Positions 47,481 to 56,740 of a DNA stretch of 64,000 nucleotides are shown here, in pieces. The position numbers and the translations under genes were made by a program. The stretch lies in contig NZ_MOBJ01000002.1 in the NCBI RefSeq assembly GCF_003732225.1, positions 124,001-188,000 of the forward strand. Direction: 5' to 3'. The notes beneath the pieces are model-generated. The model was not told the DNA's origin. It saw nothing but the letters and a program-made list of their open reading frames with translations, and did not search any database. Every line of letters begins with the position of its first letter. The first letter of the stretch is position 1. The DNA is from Pseudomonas brassicacearum (GTDB lineage: Bacteria > Pseudomonadota > Gammaproteobacteria > Pseudomonadales > Pseudomonadaceae).

Positions 47481-47557
47481 GGCGATTTCATGGAGTGAAT
47501 GAGTGAAGGATCCTACCAGCGATGTAGACTTGTTTGCAGGGGAACGGAGGGGGAATG

Positions 47558-48127
47558 ATGGAGCCGATACTGGAACTTGAGAGTGCGCGGCTGCTGATGC
47601 GCCAATGGCGTGATGAAGATTTGCCGGCGTTTGCGGCGATGTGCGCCGACCCGCAGGTCATGCGCTACTTTCCGGCACCCTTGAGTCGTCTGGAAAGCGC
47701 TGCATTGATCGGGCGAATCCGTGGCCATTTCGCTGAGCATGGTTACGGCTTCTGGGCGCTGGAGCGCAAGGACACTGGCGCATTCATCGGTTTTACCGGA
47801 TTGGCGGTGGTCGGGTTCGAGGCTTCTTTCACGCCGGCCACCGAAATCGGCTGGCGCCTGGCTCGCGAGCATTGGGGGCTGGGTTACGCCAGTGAAGCGG
47901 CCTGGACCGCTCTGCGTTGCGGCTTTGACCGTTTGGCGCTGGACGAAGTCGTGGCGTTTACCACCGCGGCTAACCTGCCGTCGCAGAAGGTGATGCAGGC
48001 CATCGGTATGCATCACGACCCGGCGGGGGATTTCGAGCACCCCAAACTCGAGGCCGATCATCCGTTGCGTCACCATGTGCTGTACCGCATTACCCGTGAA
48101 CAATGGTTGGAAACCTTGCATGGCTAA
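47558..48127 (+). CDS. GNAT N-acetyltransferase (RimJ/RimL type)
   Basis: 189 residues. Starts with LESARLLMRQWRDEDLPAFAAMCADPQVMRYFP, the typical RimJ/L beginning, then GYGFWALERKDTGAFIGFTGL, the acetyl-CoA binding EIGWRLAREHWGLGYASEAAWTALRCGF and AFTTAANLPSQKVMQAIGMHHD. The substrate is unknown. ATG 47558 chosen over 47555 because GGAGG is then seven bases away; both are possible. Divergent from the HDAC-like gene. Confidence 0.9.
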   Translation: MEPILELESARLLMRQWRDEDLPAFAAMCADPQVMRYFPAPLSRLESAALIGRIRGHFAEHGYGFWALERKDTGAFIGFTGLAVVGFEASFTPATEIGWRLAREHWGLGYASEAAWTALRCGFDRLALDEVVAFTTAANLPSQKVMQAIGMHHDPAGDFEHPKLEADHPLRHHVLYRITREQWLETLHG

Positions 48128-48223
48128 ATGTTTACAATGGGCTCATGGTTGGCCCGGGCCACTATTTGAATCGACCGCCGCAGCCAAGACTGCGCGGCAT
48201 TGCTCTGTGTGAGGAGAGTCTGA

Positions 48224-49093
48224 ATGAGCCATGTGTTGGATGATCTGGTCGACTTGCTGACCTTGGAACCGATCGAAGAAAACCTGTTTCGCGGTCGCAG
48301 CCAGGACCTGGGTTTTCGTCAGCTGTTCGGCGGCCAGGTGTTGGGCCAGTCCCTTTCCGCGGCCAGCCAGACGGTTGAAGAAGCGCGCCATGTGCATTCG
48401 ATGCATGGTTATTTCCTGCGTCCGGGCGACGCCGGTTTGCCGGTGGTCTACCAGGTGGATCGGGTTCGCGATGGCGGTAGCTTCAGCACCCGCCGCGTGA
48501 CGGCGATCCAGAAGGGCAACCCGATCTTCACGTGCAGCGCGTCCTTCCAGTACGACGAAGAAGGCTTCGAACACCAGACCCCGATGCCGCAAGTGGTCGG
48601 CCCGGAAAACCTGCCGTCGGAGCTGGAACTCACCCAGCAACGCGCGCATTTGATTCCGGAGCACATGCGCGAAAAACTGCTGTGCCCCAAGCCGATCGAA
48701 TTCCGCCCGGTGACGGAAGCAGACCCGTACAACCCGCAACCGGCCGACCCGATCAAGTACGTCTGGTTTCGCGCCGACGGTGCATTGGCCGACTCACCAG
48801 CGCTGCACAAATACCTGCTGGCCTATGCTTCTGACTTTGGTTTGCTGACCAGCTCCTTGCTGCCCCACGGCAAGTCGGTCTGGCAGAAAGACATGCAAGT
48901 CGCCAGCCTCGATCACGCGCTGTGGTTCCATGCTGATCTGCGTGCCGATGACTGGCTGCTGTACGCCATGGACAGCCCATGGGCCGGTAACTCCCGTGGC
49001 TTTTCCCGTGGCAGTGTGTTTAACCGCGCAGGCAAACTGGTGGCGTCGGTCACTCAGGAAGGCCTGATCCGTCATCGCAAGGATTGGGCATGA
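48224..49093 (+). CDS. tesB: Acyl-CoA thioesterase II
   Basis: 289 residues, double hotdog fold. TesB landmarks: LTLEPIEENLFRGRSQDLGFRQLFGGQVLGQSL, HSMHGYFLRPGDA, DGGSFSTRRV, and the catalytic Asp-Thr/Ser-Gln set in SLDHALWFH, SPWAGNSRGFSRG and TQEGLIR. Hydrolyses medium- and long-chain acyl-CoA. ATG 48224 has GAGGAGAG before it. The HAD phosphatase gene overlaps its stop (ATGA), so the two are translationally coupled. Confidence 0.94.
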   Translation: MSHVLDDLVDLLTLEPIEENLFRGRSQDLGFRQLFGGQVLGQSLSAASQTVEEARHVHSMHGYFLRPGDAGLPVVYQVDRVRDGGSFSTRRVTAIQKGNPIFTCSASFQYDEEGFEHQTPMPQVVGPENLPSELELTQQRAHLIPEHMREKLLCPKPIEFRPVTEADPYNPQPADPIKYVWFRADGALADSPALHKYLLAYASDFGLLTSSLLPHGKSVWQKDMQVASLDHALWFHADLRADDWLLYAMDSPWAGNSRGFSRGSVFNRAGKLVASVTQEGLIRHRKDWA

Positions 49094-49683
49094 GTCTCTC
49101 CGAGGTGCGGCATTGGGTGTTTGACATGGACGGCACGCTGACCATTGCCGTGCATGATTTCGTGGCGATTCGTCAGGCGCTGGCGATTCCCGCTGAACAC
49201 GACATCCTCACCCACCTCGCGGCATTACCGGCCGATGAAGCTGCGGCTAAACACGCCTGGTTGCTGGAACATGAACGGGACCTGGCGCTGGGCTCCAAAC
49301 CGGCACCCGGCGCGGTGGAACTGGTGCGTGAGCTGGCCGGGCGCGGCTATCGCCTCGGCATTCTCACGCGCAATGCTCGCGAGCTGGCCCATGTCACGCT
49401 TGAGGCGATCGGTCTGGCTGACTGCTTTGCGGTAGAGGATGTGCTGGGCCGTGATGAAGCGCCGCCCAAACCTCATCCGGGTGGTCTGTTGAAACTGGCC
49501 GAGGCTTGGGATGTGGCACCGAGCGAACTGGTGATGGTCGGTGATTATCGCTTCGACCTGGATTGCGGTCGTGCGGCGGGCGCACGGACGGTGCTGGTGA
49601 ATCTGCCGGATAACCCGTGGCCCGAGTTGGCCGACTGGCATGCGCAGGATTGTTTGGAATTGCGGCAGATGTTGTCGGCTTAA
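49090..49683 (+). CDS. HAD-IA family hydrolase
   Basis: 197 residues. Motif I VFDMDGTLT (nucleophile Asp), motif II ILTRN (Thr), motif III Lys in PPKPHPG, motif IV VGDYRFDLDCGRAAG. A short helical cap lies between I and II, so probably a phosphatase of a small sugar or nucleotide phosphate. Start at ATG 49090, overlapping the tesB stop by four bases; a TTG six bases earlier is less likely. Function in the tesB operon unknown. Confidence 0.9.
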   Translation: MSLSEVRHWVFDMDGTLTIAVHDFVAIRQALAIPAEHDILTHLAALPADEAAAKHAWLLEHERDLALGSKPAPGAVELVRELAGRGYRLGILTRNARELAHVTLEAIGLADCFAVEDVLGRDEAPPKPHPGGLLKLAEAWDVAPSELVMVGDYRFDLDCGRAAGARTVLVNLPDNPWPELADWHAQDCLELRQMLSA

Positions 49684-49707
49684 GGGATTTGTTGTCTGGT
49701 TAACCGC

Positions 49708-49774
49708 TATCGCGAGCAAGCTCGCTCCCACAGGTGTTATGTGATCAATGTGGGAGCGAGCTTGCTCGCGATAG
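49708..49774. repeat. REPIN 9
   Basis: Two inverted REP cores with only about 20 bases between, in the convergent gap between the HAD and alpha/beta hydrolase genes. Confidence 0.9.
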
Positions 49775-49800
49775 GGCCCTGCCAGGCGACATATTTCTAA

Positions 49801-50766
49801 CTACTGGAACAACGCCTTCTGCCCCTCGGGCGAGGTGAACATCTTGTCCCCGTTGTGCCCGACCCCAGGCACTTCGATCAGCCGCTGATTCAGCCCTTCG
49901 GGATGGCGCTGCTGTAAATAGTCGAAATAGTTGTGCCCACGAATCAGCCGATACGCGCCTTGTGTTTCGGCGGCGCAACTTCTATCCAGTGCCGGATGAT
50001 GCGGGTTGGTGTCTCGCTGACCCAGCAAATAAGTGATGTTGCGCTGGACGTAGCCTTGCTCAAGTTGCTGTGCCGTTTGCCCGTTGGCGTAGTCCGGCAG
50101 TTTCAGCAGTCCGTACTTCCAGTCATTGAAACCGGGGCAATGCGCGGCATTGAACGGCCCCGGTCGTTGCTCATCGAAATACGCATACGAAGACGGGTTG
50201 GCGATCACGTAGCGCACACTGATTCCCGCCGCTTGCAGTGCTGGCTGATCGTGCCCGAGCAACGCATACCGTTGCACCACTTGTGCACCACCGGAGTGGC
50301 CGGCGATGACGATTTCCTTCAGGGTTGGGAACTGCTGGCGATCGCTCAGGCGCTCCAGAATCTTGTCGAGCACCGTAAAGGAACTCAGCGGGTTCGGCCC
50401 GGTGGACAGTTCGCCGGCCATCCAGTCATTACCGTGCCAGCGCAGCAGGCTGTCGGGCAGTTGATGGCGAGCGATGTCAGTCTCATTGAGAAACTGCGGT
50501 GCGATCACCAGGGTAGTAGTGCTTTGTCCGGCCTGCTCAGCGGCTCTTTCCGCGCTCTGGCGATAGGTTTCAGCGTTGCGCAAGCGCCCATGAATCACGA
50601 TCAGTACGCGCTGAATCTGCGGTGATGACTGGCTCACGCCAACCGCCAACTCAGAGTCGCCCATGTTCAGGCGACCAGGGCTGATGACCTTGACCCCATG
50701 CTCGGCAGCCAGGAGGTTGGCGCTGCAGAATAACAGAGCGAATACCAGCAGCCAGCGCGTGTGCAT
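49801..50766 (-). CDS. Exported alpha/beta hydrolase
   Basis: 321 residues. Signal peptide 1-21 (WLLVFALLFCSANLLAAE). Hydrolase core: RVLIVIHGRLRNAETY (oxyanion), nucleophile IVIAGHSGGAQVVQRY (Ser about 157), His in EVPGVGHNGDKMF near the C-terminus. Substrate unknown; two Cys pairs (AHCPGF, RSCAAE) suit a periplasmic protein. It directly follows the zinc-peptidase gene (stop at 50767, start at 50766), indicating a shared transcript. Start ATG 50766. Confidence 0.85.
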   Translation of the reverse strand: MHTRWLLVFALLFCSANLLAAEHGVKVISPGRLNMGDSELAVGVSQSSPQIQRVLIVIHGRLRNAETYRQSAERAAEQAGQSTTTLVIAPQFLNETDIARHQLPDSLLRWHGNDWMAGELSTGPNPLSSFTVLDKILERLSDRQQFPTLKEIVIAGHSGGAQVVQRYALLGHDQPALQAAGISVRYVIANPSSYAYFDEQRPGPFNAAHCPGFNDWKYGLLKLPDYANGQTAQQLEQGYVQRNITYLLGQRDTNPHHPALDRSCAAETQGAYRLIRGHNYFDYLQQRHPEGLNQRLIEVPGVGHNGDKMFTSPEGQKALFQ

Positions 50767-51669
50767 TTAGAGACTCTTCGTCGCGAAGGTGTCGCATTGA
50801 CTGACCTGGCCCTGGGCGAAGCCGGTCTTGAACCAGCGAACCCGTTGCGCCGAGGTGCCGTGAGTAAATGAGTCCGGGACCACGCGGCCCTGACCCTGTT
50901 GCTGCAAGCGGTCGTCGCCGATGGCATTGGCGGCGTTCAGGGCTTCTTCGACGTCGCCCGGCTCCAGCCAGTTCAGGCGCTTTTGCGCGTTGTTGGCCCA
51001 GACACCGGCCAGGCAATCGGCCTGCAACTCCTGACGCACCAGCAGACCGCCGTCACCTTCCATGCGCTGACCTCGTTGACGTGCGGCCTGGATCTTGGCG
51101 GATACGCCGAGCAAGGTTTGCACGTGATGACCGACTTCGTGAGCGATTACGTAAGCCTGGGCAAAGTCGCCGGCCGCACCGAAGCGCTGGGACATTTCCT
51201 GGAAGAAACTCATGTCCAGATACACCCGTTGATCCGCCGGGCAGTAGAACGGACCGGTCGCCGAGGTGGCGCCACCGCAGGCCGAATTGACCCGGCCGTT
51301 GAACAGCAGCAGCTTGGGCGTCGAGTACTGGCGACCGGCTTGCTGGAATATCTGGCCCCAGGTGTCTTCGGTGTCGCCGAGGATCCGCGCGACAAACTCG
51401 GCCTGCTGATCATTGGCCGGCGGCGCCTTGCGGGTTTGTATGGTTTGCGTGGTTGCGGGGGCTGACTGTTGGTTCATCTGTCCGGCCAACTGCCCGAGAA
51501 TCTGCATCGGGTCTTGCCCGGTGATCCAGCCAATACCGACGATCAGCACAATGGCCGTCAGGCTCAGCCCCTTGCCACCACCAAAACGCATCCCACCGCC
51601 GCCACCGCCAACATCCTCATCGCGTGCATCCACCACGTTGTCGCTGCGGCGGCCTTTTTTCCATAGCAT
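50767..51669 (-). CDS. YpfJ-type neutral zinc metallopeptidase, paralogue 1
   Basis: 300 residues. Cytosolic start MLWKKGRRSDNVVDARDED followed by a Gly stretch, one membrane span (LSLTAIVLIVGIGWITG) and a large periplasmic catalytic part. Family core: FVARILGDTEDTWGQIF, SACGGATSATGPFYCPADQRVYLD, zinc motif VIAHEVGHHVQTLLG (HExxH) and third-ligand region LQADCLAGVWA, then LEPGDVEEALNAA and FTHGTSAQRVRWFKTGF. Biological substrate unknown. A paralogue lies directly upstream on the same strand. Confidence 0.9.
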   Translation of the reverse strand: MLWKKGRRSDNVVDARDEDVGGGGGGMRFGGGKGLSLTAIVLIVGIGWITGQDPMQILGQLAGQMNQQSAPATTQTIQTRKAPPANDQQAEFVARILGDTEDTWGQIFQQAGRQYSTPKLLLFNGRVNSACGGATSATGPFYCPADQRVYLDMSFFQEMSQRFGAAGDFAQAYVIAHEVGHHVQTLLGVSAKIQAARQRGQRMEGDGGLLVRQELQADCLAGVWANNAQKRLNWLEPGDVEEALNAANAIGDDRLQQQGQGRVVPDSFTHGTSAQRVRWFKTGFAQGQVSQCDTFATKSL

Positions 51670-51735
51670 GTGGGAATCCTCTGTTTGCGCGTGGTGGTGA
51701 GTGTCGCTGGTGAGTGGGATAGTCGCCAGTCCGGT

Positions 51736-51761
51736 CGTCAGACTACGTCAGACTACGTCAG
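51736..51761. repeat. Short tandem repeat CGTCAGACTA
   Basis: Two full and one partial (CGTCAG) head-to-tail copies of a 10-mer, 67-92 bases upstream of the first metallopeptidase. One helical turn spacing would suit a regulator, but it may be chance. Confidence 0.5.
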
Positions 51762-51802
51762 GCGAAAGGCCGTATGGTATTCCGACCTGCGAGACCGGAG
51801 GG

Positions 51803-52657
51803 TTACAGGTGCTCAGCGACGAAGGTGTCGCACTGCTCGAACCGGCCGTCATTGAAGCCAGTCTTGAACCAGTGAGCACGCTGCGCCGAGGTGCCGTGAG
51901 TGAAGGTCTCTGGCATCACGCTGGCTGTTTGGTTCCCTTGTCGGTAGTCGTCACCGAACACTGCGGCAGCCTGCAACGCCTCTTCGAGATCGCCCGGTTC
52001 CAGCCAGTTCAGACGCTGTTGCGCGTGATACGCCCAGACACCTGCCAGGCAATCGGCTTGCAGCTCCGAGCGCACTTCGAGCCCGTCTTCGCCGGCGACC
52101 GTTTGACCGGCGCTCAGTGCGTCCTCGAACGGCCGCGACAAGCCCAGTTGCGTTTGCACGTGATGACCGACTTCGTGGGCGATCACATACGCTTGGGCGA
52201 AGTCACCGACCACCGAAAAACGCTGTGACATTTCACGAAAAAACGTCAGGTCCAGATACACCTGCTGGTTCTCCGGGCAATAAAACGGCCCGCTGGCAGA
52301 GGAGGCAAAACCACAGGCTGATACCACGCCGTGGTCAAAGAGGGTCAGGGTCGGTTCTGGGTATGGGCGATTGAGTGGCTGGAAAATCTGCTTCCAGGTG
52401 TCCTCGGTATCCCCGAGTACGGCGCGGACAAATGCCAGTTCCGGGTCTTCGACAGGCGTCGAGATGACGCTGATCGGCGAGGGATTGGTTGAACGAGGAC
52501 TTTCGAAAAACGGCGTCAGGCTGGTCAGCGTGCCGATACCCATTACCGTGGCGGTGCCGAGCATTACCCCGAGTTTTTTACCAGGCGTGAACCGGGTTGC
52601 CGTGTCCTCTCGGGTGTCCTTTACGTTGTCGCTGGGGCGGGCTTTGTTCCATAACAT
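51803..52657 (-). CDS. YpfJ-type neutral zinc metallopeptidase, paralogue 2
   Basis: 284 residues with the same layout: MLWNKARPSDNVKDTRED, one membrane span, then VRAVLGDTEDTWKQIF, SACGFASSASGPFYCPENQQVYLD, VIAHEVGHHVQTQLG, LQADCLAGVWAYHAQQRLNWLEPGDLEEAL and ETFTHGTSAQRAHWFKTGF. The catalytic residues are kept. It differs from paralogue 1 mostly in the N-terminal linker, which lacks the Gly-rich run. Start at ATG 52657 (MLWNKARPS); the frame extends 11 codons. The pair looks like a tandem duplication followed by divergence. Confidence 0.9.
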   Translation of the reverse strand: MLWNKARPSDNVKDTREDTATRFTPGKKLGVMLGTATVMGIGTLTSLTPFFESPRSTNPSPISVISTPVEDPELAFVRAVLGDTEDTWKQIFQPLNRPYPEPTLTLFDHGVVSACGFASSASGPFYCPENQQVYLDLTFFREMSQRFSVVGDFAQAYVIAHEVGHHVQTQLGLSRPFEDALSAGQTVAGEDGLEVRSELQADCLAGVWAYHAQQRLNWLEPGDLEEALQAAAVFGDDYRQGNQTASVMPETFTHGTSAQRAHWFKTGFNDGRFEQCDTFVAEHL

Positions 52658-52895
52658 GTTGACGTTCCTTGTAGGTTGAGCGGCATTCATTGCCTCCCCA
52701 ATGGATAACAGTTATGGCGTGCAGCGGGCGCAGAAAAGTGTAAAGGCGCGTAAGGCATGACTGATTGCCGCCTTCACTTGTTCACACAGGGCCATTTCCT
52801 GTTCATACACGGCGGCGATCGAACGCGGCAGTTCCACATTTTGCATTCATTCGGTTGTCTTTTAGAATCGGCTAAATTTCGTCTGGAATCCCACC

Positions 52896-53672
52896 ATGGC
52901 CGGCAGTCAAATCGAACGTGTCTTCAGTGTGCTCGAAAGTCTTACCAGCGATCCGCGAGGTCTGCCGATGCAGGTGTTGGCCGAGCAGCTGGAGATCCCG
53001 AAAAGTGCGACGCACCGTTTGCTCGCCGAGTTGATCCGGCTGGGTTATGTGCGACAGAACCCGGACAACTTGCGTTATCACCTGTCGACCAAACTGGTTG
53101 CCATGGGCTTTCGTTACCTGTCGAGTAGCGGCGCGGATATCGTCCAGCCGGTGCTGGATCGGTTGGCCCAGGAAACCGGAGAGCTGGTGCGATTGGGCGT
53201 GATTGAAGGCGAGCGTCAGACCTGGATTGCCAAGTCTCAGGGCGCGCGTTCAGGTTTGCGCTATGACCCGGACATGGGCCGCGATGCGCCGTTGTTCTAC
53301 ACCGCGTCCGGGCACGCGTGGCTGGCCTGCCTCAGTGATGCCGAGGCCTTGTCGCTGGTGGAGCGGCAGGCGGCGGATGTACCGCTGGAGCTTGGACCGA
53401 ATGCGCCACGTTCCAATATCGAACTGCTCGAACGCCTGCGGCTGGCTCGCGAACACGGTTATGCCTGGGTTCTAGAGAGCTCGGCGGTCGGCACCTCGGC
53501 AATCGCCGCCGTGGTGCGCCATCCGGTGGATGGGCGGGTGGTGGGCGTACTCAGTATCGCCGGGCCGAGTGCGCGGTTGCCCGAATCACGACTGCATGAG
53601 CTGGCGCCGTTGTTGTTGCAGTTTGCTCAGGAATTGTCGTCGGCGAGTCAGGCCTCGGAGCTGTTCAACTGA
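52896..53672 (+). CDS. IclR family transcriptional regulator
   Basis: 258 residues. N-terminal winged helix (IERVFSVLESLTSDPRGLPMQVLAEQLEIPKSATHRLLAELIRLGYV) and C-terminal GAF-like effector domain (VRLGVIEGERQTWIAKSQGARSGLRY, PLFYTASGHAWLA, SAVGTSAIAAVVRHPVDGRVVGVLSIAGP). IclR proteins often control aromatic catabolism. The gene is 152 bases upstream of an EamA transporter and 1 kb from the quinate/shikimate cluster, so either could be a target; not demonstrable. Start ATG 52896 with only a weak Shine-Dalgarno. Confidence 0.9.
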   Translation: MAGSQIERVFSVLESLTSDPRGLPMQVLAEQLEIPKSATHRLLAELIRLGYVRQNPDNLRYHLSTKLVAMGFRYLSSSGADIVQPVLDRLAQETGELVRLGVIEGERQTWIAKSQGARSGLRYDPDMGRDAPLFYTASGHAWLACLSDAEALSLVERQAADVPLELGPNAPRSNIELLERLRLAREHGYAWVLESSAVGTSAIAAVVRHPVDGRVVGVLSIAGPSARLPESRLHELAPLLLQFAQELSSASQASELFN

Positions 53673-53824
53673 TCGTCATTCCCCTGTAGAAGCTGTGCGA
53701 TGATCGAACACTTTTTGTTTTTTACTGTTCAGAAAACTGGAATCAAGTTCTAGATTGTTGGAGCTCCATAGTGCCTTGCGCGCGATGCTTTTTGACCTTT
53801 GATGCAAGACACAAGGGATACCCC

Positions 53825-54703
53825 ATGACGCTCAGCACGCCGCTCTCCGGTATCAATCAACCCTTCAAAGGCATCCTGCTGATCGTTGTCGCGACCTTCC
53901 TGTTTTCCACTCACGACGCCTTGTCGAAATACCTGTCGGGCTTCTATCCGGTGATCATGGTGGTGTGGGCGCGTTATCTGGTTCACACGCTACTGATGGC
54001 CGGGATTTTTCTGCCGCAATCCGGGTTGCGTGTCCTGCGCACGAAACGCCCGTTGCTGCAGTTGCTGCGGGCGTTGTGCTTGCTTGGCACCAGTCTGTTG
54101 TTCACCACGGGCCTATTGTTCATCCCGTTGGCGGAAGCCACGGCGGTCAACTTTCTTGCGCCGGTGTTGGTGACCGCATTGTCGGTGCCATTGCTCGGTG
54201 AGCGGGTGACGCGCGGGCAATGGCTGGCGGTGATTTGCGGGTTTATCGGCGTGTTGATCATCGTCCACCCCGGCGGCGAGTTGTTCACTCCGGCGGTATT
54301 GCTGCCGTTCTGCTCGGCGTTGTTCTTCTGCTTTTACCAACTGCTGACGCGCAAACTCAGCGAGATCGACAGCCCGACCACCAGTAACTTCTTGGCTGGT
54401 TTGTGCAACACCCTGGTCATGAGTGCGCTGGTGCCGATGTTCTGGCAAGTGCCGAGTTTGACTCATGGCCTGTTGATGGTGGCGTTGGGTAGCTGCGGGA
54501 TGACGGCGCATTTGCTGCTGACTCAGGCGTTTCGGCATGCCGCACCGGCATTGCTGGCACCCTTTGGTTACTGTCAGATCGTGTTTGCCGGACTGCTCGG
54601 CTGGCTGCTGTTTTCCCACACGCCGAGCCTGACCACGGTGATTGGTATCGCGATCATTTGCGTCAGTGGTCTGGCGGCGGCCTGGCAACAGCGGCGTCGT
54701 TGA
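53825..54703 (+). CDS. EamA/DMT family transporter
   Basis: 292 residues with ten membrane spans in two repeats (GILLIVVATFLFSTHDALSKYLSGFYPVIMVVWARY, then LLLTQAFRHAAPALLAPFGYCQIVFAGLLGWLLF). The HDALSKYLS-type first span is common in exporters of the S-adenosylmethionine/riboflavin type. Start at ATG 53825 with AAGGGAT in front; upstream codons are not supported. Substrate unknown. Convergent with the MFS gene. Confidence 0.88.
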   Translation: MTLSTPLSGINQPFKGILLIVVATFLFSTHDALSKYLSGFYPVIMVVWARYLVHTLLMAGIFLPQSGLRVLRTKRPLLQLLRALCLLGTSLLFTTGLLFIPLAEATAVNFLAPVLVTALSVPLLGERVTRGQWLAVICGFIGVLIIVHPGGELFTPAVLLPFCSALFFCFYQLLTRKLSEIDSPTTSNFLAGLCNTLVMSALVPMFWQVPSLTHGLLMVALGSCGMTAHLLLTQAFRHAAPALLAPFGYCQIVFAGLLGWLLFSHTPSLTTVIGIAIICVSGLAAAWQQRRR

Positions 54704-54752
54704 GCAGGGGGAGGGAATGCAGGCCCGGGATCAGGCCTGCGAGAAGGCTGGA

Positions 54753-56090
54753 TCAGTCTTCGAGGTTCGGAATCTTGCGCGGTGCCATGAAGTACAGCCA
54801 GATCAGTGCGATGAAGTACATCGCCGGAATCATGGTGAACAGCACGGTGTAGTTGTTGTTGGTGATGGTCAGAATGTGCCCGACCAGTTGGGTCATGAAC
54901 ATCCCGCCAATGGCTGCGCACATCCCGCCGAAACCGAACACCGTGCTCATCATGTGCTTGGGCGTGTAGTCCATCACCAGGCTCCAGATGTTTGCGGTCC
55001 AGGCCTGGTGTGCACCGATGGCCAGCGAGATGGCAAACACCGCGACCCACAGGTTGCTGGAACCGGCGGCCATGATCACGCCGATGATGCAGCAGGCGAA
55101 CAGCAGCATCGACATCAGTCGCGCCTTGATCGGGTTGATCCCGCGACCGATCAGGAACGAGGACAGAATGCCGCCGCCGACGCTGCCGAAGTCGGCGGTC
55201 AGGTAGATGATGATCAGCGGGATACCCATCTGCGTGACGTTGATCCCCAGGTTGTATTGCTGGTTGAGGAACGGTGGTAGCCAGTACAGGTAGAACCAGA
55301 ACACCGGCGCGGTCATCGAATACGCGAGGGCGAAGGCCCAAGTGCCACGCATCCGCAGGATCCGAGAGAACGGCACGCGGGTTTGTTCCGGTTCGACTTC
55401 CTTCTGGATGTAGTCCAGTTCCGATTGTTTCACCGACGGGTGATCTTCCGGGTTGAAGTACTTCAGGCCCCAGAACAGCAACCAGATCCCGCCCAGCGCC
55501 GACATGCACAGGAACGCGGCTTGCCAGCCCCAGACGTGGAGGATCAGCGGCAGCAGCATCGGCGTGAACATCGCGCCGACGTTGGTCCCGGCGTTGAAGA
55601 TGCCAGTGGCCACGGCGCGCTCACCGGCAGGGAACCACAGCCGGGTGGTTTTCACGCAGGCCGGGTAGTTGGCGGCTTCGGTCAGCCCGAGGATAAAGCG
55701 GCAAACCATAAAGCCTGCGGCCGAGGTTGCCAGACCATGGGCACCGGTGGCCAGGCTCCAGAGCAAGACCGAGCAGAAGAACACGCGCTTCACGCCGACC
55801 CGGTCGATCAGTCGGCCTTGCAGCACGAAGCCGACGGCATAGCCGACCTGAAACCAGAAGTTGATGTTGGCGTAGTCCATCGCCGTCCAGCTCATTTCCT
55901 TGGCCAGAATCGGCTGCATGACACCCAGTGCGGCGCGGTCGATGTAGTTCAGGGTGGTGGCGAAAAACACCAGCGCCAGCATGCCCCAACGGGTTTTGCC
56001 GACCGCCATGGCGCCGCGGATTTTGTCGCCGATACCGCCGGTTGAGACGCCCAGGCCTGCGGCCATGCGTGAACTTTGAGAAGGAATCAT
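54753..56090 (-). CDS. MFS transporter, probable quinate/shikimate (aromatic acid) importer
   Basis: About 445 residues, twelve membrane spans, ACS/hexuronate-type MFS. Signature loops: NYIDRAALGVMQPILAKEMS, GRLIDRVGVKRVFF, RFILGLTEAANYPACVKTTRLWFPAGERAVATGIFNAGTNVGA. A 17-codon cytosolic start is uncertain; ATG 56090 (MIPSQSSRMAAG) has GGATGG nearby, ATG 56099 or 56117 are alternatives. It is divergent from quiC across 704 bases, and the same MFS-quiC-TetR-shikimate dehydrogenase-aroQ order is remembered from PA0241-PA0245, which points to uptake of quinate, shikimate or dehydroshikimate. Confidence 0.87.
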   Translation of the reverse strand: MIPSQSSRMAAGLGVSTGGIGDKIRGAMAVGKTRWGMLALVFFATTLNYIDRAALGVMQPILAKEMSWTAMDYANINFWFQVGYAVGFVLQGRLIDRVGVKRVFFCSVLLWSLATGAHGLATSAAGFMVCRFILGLTEAANYPACVKTTRLWFPAGERAVATGIFNAGTNVGAMFTPMLLPLILHVWGWQAAFLCMSALGGIWLLFWGLKYFNPEDHPSVKQSELDYIQKEVEPEQTRVPFSRILRMRGTWAFALAYSMTAPVFWFYLYWLPPFLNQQYNLGINVTQMGIPLIIIYLTADFGSVGGGILSSFLIGRGINPIKARLMSMLLFACCIIGVIMAAGSSNLWVAVFAISLAIGAHQAWTANIWSLVMDYTPKHMMSTVFGFGGMCAAIGGMFMTQLVGHILTITNNNYTVLFTMIPAMYFIALIWLYFMAPRKIPNLED

Positions 56091-56529
56091 GTGTGCCATC
56101 CGTTCAATGACTGACAAGCAAGGCTTGTCGGGACTTCATGGGCGCGAGATCAATCGTCGGGATGCACAAGTGCACAGGGCGAAATCAATGATTGATCGGC
56201 TGAGTGTTTGTGTTGGCTCAGTGTTGGCTGAGTCAACCAAAGCGCTTGTTCAGCGTGCGGGCCGGGTTCGGTCGCAGGCGCCAGAAAGGCTTGAAGGTGA
56301 TTGGCGGTCGGGCGCCAGACACGGGGAATGAAGGAGAGAGCAACGGAGCGAGGCGTTGAATGCAAGCATGAGCGTGTACCCGATTTTTGAAATTTTTATG
56401 GTGTGTTCTGGGTCTTTGGTCACTTCGACCGGTGATTCATGACCGGACTCAATGTGCTGTCGATGGTGCGCAGCGAGCGAAAAATCGTCAATTCGCCAAC
56501 AACCATTGTGTTCGATAATCGCACAGTAA

Positions 56530-56543
56530 ACTAACCGGTTGGT
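56530..56543. promoter_or_regulatory. Operator-like palindrome in the quiC/MFS control region
   Basis: ACTAACCGGTTGGT is symmetric at 12 of 14 positions with the perfect core AACCGGTT. The first 11 bases fit ACTARCYGGTT, also present upstream of aroQ (60904-60914). A candidate site for the TetR protein encoded after quiC. Confidence 0.5.
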
Positions 56544-56607
56544 ACACTTTGAATTGCTCTGATCATTCATGCAGCCAATAATTTGCCTCAAGTTAAACGC
56601 GATCCCT

Positions 56608-56740
56608 CGTAGCAGCTGGCGAAGCCTGCGTTCGGCTGCGCAGCAGTCGTGAAATCAGATGATGCGATGAGTCAGGAGGACCGCGCACTCAGGATTTACG
56701 ACTGCTTTGCAGCCGAACGCAGGCTTCGCCAGCTGCTACG
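56608..56740. repeat. 133-bp MITE-like inverted repeat, copy B
   Basis: 32-bp perfect inverted ends. Compared with copy A at 16636, the stem has changed at two positions per arm (CTGCCGAAGGC to CTGGCGAAGCC), and the opposite arm carries the matching changes, so pairing is kept. The inner GCAGCAGTCGTGAAATCAG is shared. Confidence 0.8.
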
